In this document: piece by piece, positions 59,829-64,000 of the stretch
Layout: every line of letters starts with the position of its first letter
Position numbering within the stretch: position 1 is the stretch's first letter
DNA from: Emergencia timonensis
GTDB lineage: Bacteria; Bacillota; Clostridia; Peptostreptococcales; Anaerovoracaceae
Assembly (NCBI RefSeq): GCF_900086585.1
Contig: NZ_FLKM01000008.1
Coordinates: 620,001-684,000, forward strand
Direction: 5' to 3'
Length of the DNA stretch: 64,000 nucleotides
Translations under genes and position numbers: made by a program
Notes under the pieces: generated by a model
Databases searched by the model: none
What the model saw: only the letters and a program-made list of their open reading frames with translations
Told to the model about the DNA's origin: nothing

Positions 59829-60417
59829 GGAACAAAAAAGAGAAAAATATCTGCCCACACTTCTGATCCAGCAGATCCGCCTGCAATGGTATAAAGACTG
59901 CCGAGGCGGAAATGCGGCCGCACAGCGGAACCAGTATCCCAGAGCCATGCGGCTGCCTAAAGACTTCTTCTCCTATTATCCTTTTGGTCTGCCTACTCAC
60001 TTTGCATCTATCATACAGAGGCCCGATGGATTTCAGATCGATAGGGACTGTCGCAGGCTGATGGAGTGGAAGCCGAATGGCACAATGCGACTTCACCCTT
60101 TTGAACTGATTCAGCAGGAGTCCGGAATCCATGTGCGTTACCGCAATGATTGGCACATCGGTGCGATGCCGGAGCGATATACCTACGATAAGACCGGGCA
60201 GAAACAGCCTCTCAATGAGCTGGCATTGGATTTGGCTCCCGGTGAGTATGGGAGAGCTGTCTGCAATGGGCGGTTCCGGGACTGGGATACAGGAATCTGG
60301 TATTATGTACTGGATATTTTGAATGTAATGCCGCTTACAGAACCCACTGACTCATTGACCAGTTTTACGGACAGAGAGCCTAATAAGATATATACCCAGA
60401 TTGACCGACTGTGGTGA
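59818..60417 (+). CDS. Unknown array protein 11
   Basis: 199 residues, soluble. Aromatic-rich, with RLPKDFFSYYPFGLPTHFAS and DWHIGAMPERYTYDKTGQKQ; no family recognised. The ATG lies within the end of the previous gene, so translation is coupled. A little more A+T-rich than its neighbours. Confidence 0.55.
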   Translation: MKAEEQKREKYLPTLLIQQIRLQWYKDCRGGNAAAQRNQYPRAMRLPKDFFSYYPFGLPTHFASIIQRPDGFQIDRDCRRLMEWKPNGTMRLHPFELIQQESGIHVRYRNDWHIGAMPERYTYDKTGQKQPLNELALDLAPGEYGRAVCNGRFRDWDTGIWYYVLDILNVMPLTEPTDSLTSFTDREPNKIYTQIDRLW

Positions 60418-60439
60418 CGAAAGACAGGAGGATAACCAC

Positions 60440-61075
60440 ATGATTTCCACAAAAGATTTATCTGGCCTTCCCAATGCGGAGCGCCTGAAAAACTTCTGCA
60501 AAGGGCTGGCAACTCTGGACATCATCATGGTGGAGGAGGAATGGAGCTTCATCCGCCACTATACATACAACCCCGCATGGCGAAAAGGCAAAGAGGCATT
60601 CTTTGCCACTGATGGCAGTGACCAGAGCATGATCGTCATGTTTGCGCCGGAAGGCTGTGTAATCAACGGTGTGGATTCCGAACTCTACGACTGGGAGGAA
60701 AAACTTCCCCGTATCGAATACCTGACGGATGGGATGCCCCCTGCGTTGCAAAAGCTCATGGGCAGCCGTGAAGTCAAAAAGATGAAAAGCACCTTCTGCG
60801 TCTGGACGGAAGATGGCACCACCTGGCACTGCAATCCCATGGACGGCGAGGACGCATCCAAAGATCTGCTCTCCACGATTGATGGTAATCCACAGAGCTA
60901 TGTGGATTACGGGAAGTGGTTTTACCCAGCAGACCTGCCTTTGGAGGCTGTGCGCCAGCTTGCTGATGGGGTTCCGGTGACAAAAGAACTGGTCGCTGCG
61001 CTGAACCCGAAACGCAGCGAATGGGAAGAAATCAAGACGGGCCTTGATAAGATCGGATATCCAAATGAACTTTAA
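60440..61075 (+). CDS. Array protein 12, putative immunity
   Basis: 211 residues. It begins MISTKDLSGLPNAERLKNFC and contains DIIMVEEEWSFIRHYTYN and STFCVWTEDGTTWHCNPMDG. I associate this layout with unnamed immunity-like proteins that occur beside SMI1-type genes, but cannot give a family. AGGAGG precedes the ATG at 60440; an upstream ATG (60401) overlaps the previous gene. Confidence 0.58.
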   Translation: MISTKDLSGLPNAERLKNFCKGLATLDIIMVEEEWSFIRHYTYNPAWRKGKEAFFATDGSDQSMIVMFAPEGCVINGVDSELYDWEEKLPRIEYLTDGMPPALQKLMGSREVKKMKSTFCVWTEDGTTWHCNPMDGEDASKDLLSTIDGNPQSYVDYGKWFYPADLPLEAVRQLADGVPVTKELVAALNPKRSEWEEIKTGLDKIGYPNEL

Positions 61076-61101
61076 TTCGCAGCCGACAGGAGAGGATTCG
61101 A

Positions 61102-61655
61102 GTGATCAAAGAACGCATCCCCATCTCCGGCGATCTCAAAAGCAAGGTCAAGCAGCTGATGGAGTACGCCGGATGGTACGAAGGCCGCAGTGTGGATATT
61201 TCCATTGCGGAGCAGTATTACGCCAATCATGGCGTCCCGATGATGAAGACCACTCAGCGGTTTTACCGCAAGTATTTCGGCCTGTGCTGCGAGTGGTACT
61301 TGGAACAGAAAAAGATGAACTGGGCAGCGGACTTTCAATTTGCTTTGTTTCCCTACCTGGTCAACGGGATCAAAAACCATTTGGAGGAGCCTATTTCCGG
61401 GATATGTCCGGCTGTGAGCTGGCGGAGATCGAACAGGCTGCCGGTCAGAAGTGCCAGCCCATCGGTCATATCGGCTACTACTACCCGGCGGAGGTCTGGA
61501 TCTCCGAGTACGGGAAACTGTATGCGAAATATGAGTACCAGGATGAGATCGAGTGCTTTCCGGATGTGTTTGCCCTGATCGAACGGGAACTGCGGCAGTA
61601 CAAATTTGATTCCGCTGCCATGAAAACAGTGGAGGCACTGGACGGAAAACTATGA
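61102..61655 (+). pseudogene. SUKH-3 immunity protein gene, broken by a frameshift (array gene 13)
   Basis: The first part reads from GTG 61102 (MIKERIPISGDLKSKVKQLM, then AGWYEGRSVDI), a SUKH-3 N-terminus. Near 61390 the protein continues in the frame shifted by one base: AYFRDMSGCELAEIEQ, then the conserved PIGHIGYYYPAEVWISEYGK and the C-terminus to 61655. The two parts together give one normal SUKH-3 domain of about 185 residues. One base appears lost in GGAGGAGCC. Unless the base call is wrong, only a truncated product is made. The SUKH superfamily protects against nuclease and other toxins. Confidence 0.78.
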
Positions 61656-62656
61656 AACAGGACTTTACGATTTGGCGCAATCAAATATTGCAGAATCCGT
61701 GGGACATTTCACCGCTGAAATTCGGAATGTCACAGGATGAGATCATGGAGGTATTTGGCAAGCCCGATGCCGTTTCCACCATGAGAAGCGGCGGAAAGCC
61801 TTTGATACTCAAATATTGTGACATTGAACTGCATTTCGATAGAAAAGCCCCTCATGGGCTCTACTTAGTTTACAGCGACGATGAGATCGAGTTGAGCATC
61901 ACAGCCGAGCACGAAGAAACGCTGCAACCAATCACCAACACAGAGCCGGTGGACAATGAGTTTTTCTTTCAAGATGGAGCGGTCTATTTCTCCGGCTTAT
62001 ATGAAAACGGTCTGCTCAAAGGTGTTGCGCCCAAAGACTTTTGCTGCTGGCATTACTGGGGCAAATCCTCTACGGCCTGCTTTCTTGGCGGGATTCGCCT
62101 TCGTGGAGCAGATCCGGCATCGTTTCGGGTGTTAAACTATGCCTATGCGATGGACAAAACAGCCGTCTACACCACCAGCGGGAGAATCCCAGATGCAGAG
62201 CTGGCAGCCTTCCAGGTGTTGGACAAGGGCCAGAACGATTCAGGCGCGCCCCAGGGATATGCAAAGGACAGCCGGCAGGTCTACTTCCACAACGGGGACG
62301 GCAAGGTGAAGATCATCAAGGGCGCGGAGGTCTCCTCTTTCCGCTCGTTGGGTGATACCTATTTTGCCAGGGATGAGAAACGGATCTATGCCTACGGGAA
62401 GCAACTCTCAAAAGCGGATCTGACCGCATGGGAATTGCTCAGTCACTGGTATTCCCGCGATGCCAGGCGGGTGTACTACCTCAACCGGGAGATCAAGGGC
62501 GCGGATCGGGACAGTTTTACAGTTTGCACTCCTGTGGACGCGGCTCTACTTGCCGATCATCTGGCCCGCGATAAAGACCATTTTTACCAAAATGATGAGA
62601 TAATGGAAGAAACACAGTGGCTGGAACAGCTGCGCAAAATGACCCAAGAACCGTAA
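61652..62656 (+). CDS. DKNYY-repeat protein, putative immunity (array gene 14)
   Basis: 334 residues. The N-terminal 90 residues hold SPLKFGMSQDEIMEVFGKP, a small alpha/beta module. The remainder carries DKNYY-type repeats: YAMDKTAVYTTSGRIPDAEL, YAKDSRQVYFHN, FARDEKRIYAYGKQL, YSRDARRVYYLNREIKGAD and LARDKDHFYQND. DKNYY proteins are found in immunity loci and on cell surfaces; no signal peptide is seen, so it is cytoplasmic. The ATG overlaps the SUKH-3 stop by 4 bases. Confidence 0.78.
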   Translation: MKQDFTIWRNQILQNPWDISPLKFGMSQDEIMEVFGKPDAVSTMRSGGKPLILKYCDIELHFDRKAPHGLYLVYSDDEIELSITAEHEETLQPITNTEPVDNEFFFQDGAVYFSGLYENGLLKGVAPKDFCCWHYWGKSSTACFLGGIRLRGADPASFRVLNYAYAMDKTAVYTTSGRIPDAELAAFQVLDKGQNDSGAPQGYAKDSRQVYFHNGDGKVKIIKGAEVSSFRSLGDTYFARDEKRIYAYGKQLSKADLTAWELLSHWYSRDARRVYYLNREIKGADRDSFTVCTPVDAALLADHLARDKDHFYQNDEIMEETQWLEQLRKMTQEP

Positions 62657-62672
62657 ACGGAGGAAAACAGCT

Positions 62673-63218
62673 ATGGATTATTTGAAAATACTGCATGAAA
62701 AGCCTGATTTGGCGGATGAATTTGATTCGCTGTTTGACTTCTTCCTGCTGGATGAGTTGTCCCCGCGGGATGACGCAGAAGGCCGATGCACCTTCTCCCT
62801 ACCCGGTATGGCCTTTGCCAGAGATGGCTCCGGCGGAGAATACCACCTGTTGGAAGATGGCTCCATCGGCTATTACAGCAGCGAAGGGGAGGCAGGCCGT
62901 CTGGCCGAGAGCATGGATGACCTTTTTTCCCTGCTTGTGAGCTGTATCTGCTGGCACGACTGCTGTGACACAAAGCAGTATGTAGATTCCAAAACACTGG
63001 AGGAGTATGGGCAGAGGCAGCGCAACTGTAACTTGGAAGATATGGATATGGACAGTTTGCAACGGGTGTCTGATGCCCTCGGTATCCCTACTGGTGAGCC
63101 GCTGGCTCCGGTTCTGGAGCGGTTCCGCAAAGCAACCCAGCGTGAGCCTGTGTACCAGTGTATATTTCACGAGGACGATGGAAGCCTGACTGAATCATAC
63201 GGTTTGATGTTTGAATGA
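62673..63218 (+). CDS. SUKH/SMI1-like immunity protein (array gene 15)
   Basis: 181 residues. The stretch GGEYHLLEDGSIGYYSSEGE followed by AGRLAESMDDLFSLLVS is typical of SMI1/KNR4 (SUKH) immunity proteins, which keep a GxxY..DG..GY.S..G core. The C-terminal half is less clear. GGAGG stands before the ATG. Soluble, acidic. Confidence 0.62.
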   Translation: MDYLKILHEKPDLADEFDSLFDFFLLDELSPRDDAEGRCTFSLPGMAFARDGSGGEYHLLEDGSIGYYSSEGEAGRLAESMDDLFSLLVSCICWHDCCDTKQYVDSKTLEEYGQRQRNCNLEDMDMDSLQRVSDALGIPTGEPLAPVLERFRKATQREPVYQCIFHEDDGSLTESYGLMFE

Positions 63219-63234
63219 GAAAGGAGAAATCACG

Positions 63235-63561
63235 ATGAAAGCATTTGACCCGAATTACAAACTGCTGGACGAAATGTATCAGGACGATTACTATCCTGCT
63301 TTTCTGGTGAACAAGGTAAAGGACGAGCTTCAGAAGGTCATCGACCTGTTGGAGAGCGGCGAAACCGACACCGATGCGGTGCAGGAAACGCTGGACGAGG
63401 CGGTCTGCGGCATCAACGATCTTCAGGAGGAATTTGACGAGAACGACAGCGAGATCGAAACGGTGGCGCGGGAATGTATTGCGGCAACCGTGGCCTACAT
63501 TCTGGAGTGGTTTGGCATCCCCATTGACACTGAGGAGGCCATCCGGGAACGGGACTGGTGA
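63235..63561 (+). CDS. DUF5713 family protein (array gene 16)
   Basis: 108 residues: YKLLDEMYQDDYYPAFLVNK near the start, then an acidic helical part with INDLQEEFDENDSEIETVAR and the ending IRERDW. This fits DUF5713, small acidic proteins of unknown function often beside immunity genes. GAAAGGAG precedes the ATG; an ATG at 63211 overlaps the previous gene and has no binding site. Confidence 0.78.
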   Translation: MKAFDPNYKLLDEMYQDDYYPAFLVNKVKDELQKVIDLLESGETDTDAVQETLDEAVCGINDLQEEFDENDSEIETVARECIAATVAYILEWFGIPIDTEEAIRERDW

Positions 63562-63566
63562 GCCCT

Positions 63567-64000
63567 ATGGCAGAAAAAGAACTGGCCCTTTGTGATGAGT
63601 GCGGCAGCCTGTTTTTCAAAGGCTCCTCACAGATGATGGGGCTGTGCCCGGAATGTGCCCATATTCTCTATGGCTACCCGAATTGTGACCATCATTTTCA
63701 GGATGGCCGGTGTGTGAACTGCTATTGGGACGGCTCGGAGAGTGTGTACATCAAGAAACTGAATCAACAGGAGGAAACTGATATGCCTACGACCGAATGG
63801 CTGAACAAATACGAATCCATCAAGGATAAACTGACCTGCAAAGTTGACTTGGAGGCCCATTTTACAGAAAAAGTGATTGGGAATATGGCGGTGGATGTGC
63901 TGGACATCGGCACCGTCCATTTCCCCACCGGGCAAATCTTCGCCTGTGATCCGCTGGTGGAGCTGGAGGACACTCTGCCCTTCCTTCAAACGATCCCCGC
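63567..64000 (+). CDS. Zinc-ribbon and DUF4241 protein, 3' cut by window edge (array gene 17)
   Basis: The frame is open from ATG 63567 to the edge. The first 60 residues hold three cysteine pairs (CDEC, CPEC, CVNC) of a zinc ribbon. From residue 73 (ATG 63783) begins MPTTEWLNKYESIKDKL, then FPTGQIFACDPLVELEDTLP, the start of a DUF4241 domain. AGGAGG stands exactly 8 bases before ATG 63783, so the DUF4241 part may also be made alone, or two genes have fused in frame. DUF4241 proteins are typical of toxin-immunity clusters. Confidence 0.68.
   Translation, partial: MAEKELALCDECGSLFFKGSSQMMGLCPECAHILYGYPNCDHHFQDGRCVNCYWDGSESVYIKKLNQQEETDMPTTEWLNKYESIKDKLTCKVDLEAHFTEKVIGNMAVDVLDIGTVHFPTGQIFACDPLVELEDTLPFLQTIP

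Noticed and set aside
61044..61655. 203-codon frame as an independent gene
   Set aside because: Only its second half is protein-like; it is the C-terminus of the SUKH-3 protein begun in another frame at 61102.
1..64000. rRNA genes, intact tRNA genes and classical riboswitches
   Set aside because: None were seen; the only tRNA sequence is the 3' half at 11638-11681.
11682..64000. Antibiotic-resistance cargo typical of Tn1549-like elements (such as van genes)
   Set aside because: No resistance gene family was recognised; the cargo in this window is AbiE, SLOG and immunity genes.

Overview
The window joins two unlike pieces of DNA. Positions 1 to about 11,640 look like the chromosome of an anaerobic, fermenting Bacillota (class Clostridia): an NhaC-type sodium/proton antiporter, a CoA-transferase of the butyryl-CoA:acetate / 4-hydroxybutyrate type, small DUF1062 and CD3324-type proteins, and AGGAGG-type ribosome binding sites. 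I cannot name the genus. From about 11,638 to the right edge the window holds an integrative and conjugative element (ICE) of the Tn1549 / C. difficile CD1105-CD1115 type. Its left junction is marked by the 3' half of a tRNA-Arg(CCT) gene on the minus strand, still followed by its own terminator. The element lies on the 5' side of this half, so the rebuilt tRNA and probably the integrase should lie beyond position 64,000.

Chromosomal part: partial TauE/SafE permease, nhaC, a YgjV-like membrane protein, three minus-strand small genes, an array of 114-115 bp tandem repeats with three hairpins per unit (4371-5106), two tandem fused ABC ATPase-permeases, and the CoA-transferase.

ICE backbone (12.0-51.9 kb): parA, parB, two small genes, a RepA/DUF6017 protein, a BRO/KilA-C protein, pcfB, the coupling ATPase (virD4/traG), Maff2, virB6-like, an MT-A70 methyltransferase, prgI, virB4, a CHAP-domain cell-wall hydrolase, DUF4315 and DUF4366 proteins, topB, a CHC2-LtrC-YodL fusion, a TTRAP protein, a 2,756-residue methylase/SNF2-helicase giant with a tnpV gene nested in another frame, DUF3848, mobC, a CD1845-type protein and the MobP relaxase, followed by a palindrome-rich stretch that may be oriT. 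The two conjugation ATPase genes (virD4 and virB4) are each split by a group II intron. In both cases the exact boundaries can be read, and splicing restores the reading frame.

Cargo: an AbiE toxin-antitoxin pair with a palindromic promoter and a third zinc-ribbon gene sits between the CD1845-type gene and the relaxase. A divergent XRE regulator / SLOG pair follows. From 53.2 kb to the edge runs a tight co-directional run of at least 17 genes. Several belong to families known as immunity proteins of polymorphic toxins or contact-dependent systems (Imm17-like, DUF2262, DUF2004-like, SUKH-3, SUKH-like, ankyrin, DKNYY, DUF5713, DUF4241), yet no toxin, secretion gene or adaptor is seen. I read this as an orphan poly-immunity island carried by the ICE, comparable in concept to acquired interbacterial defence clusters of Bacteroidales. 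This is the most interesting system in the window. Family names come from sequence recognition only; no database search was run.
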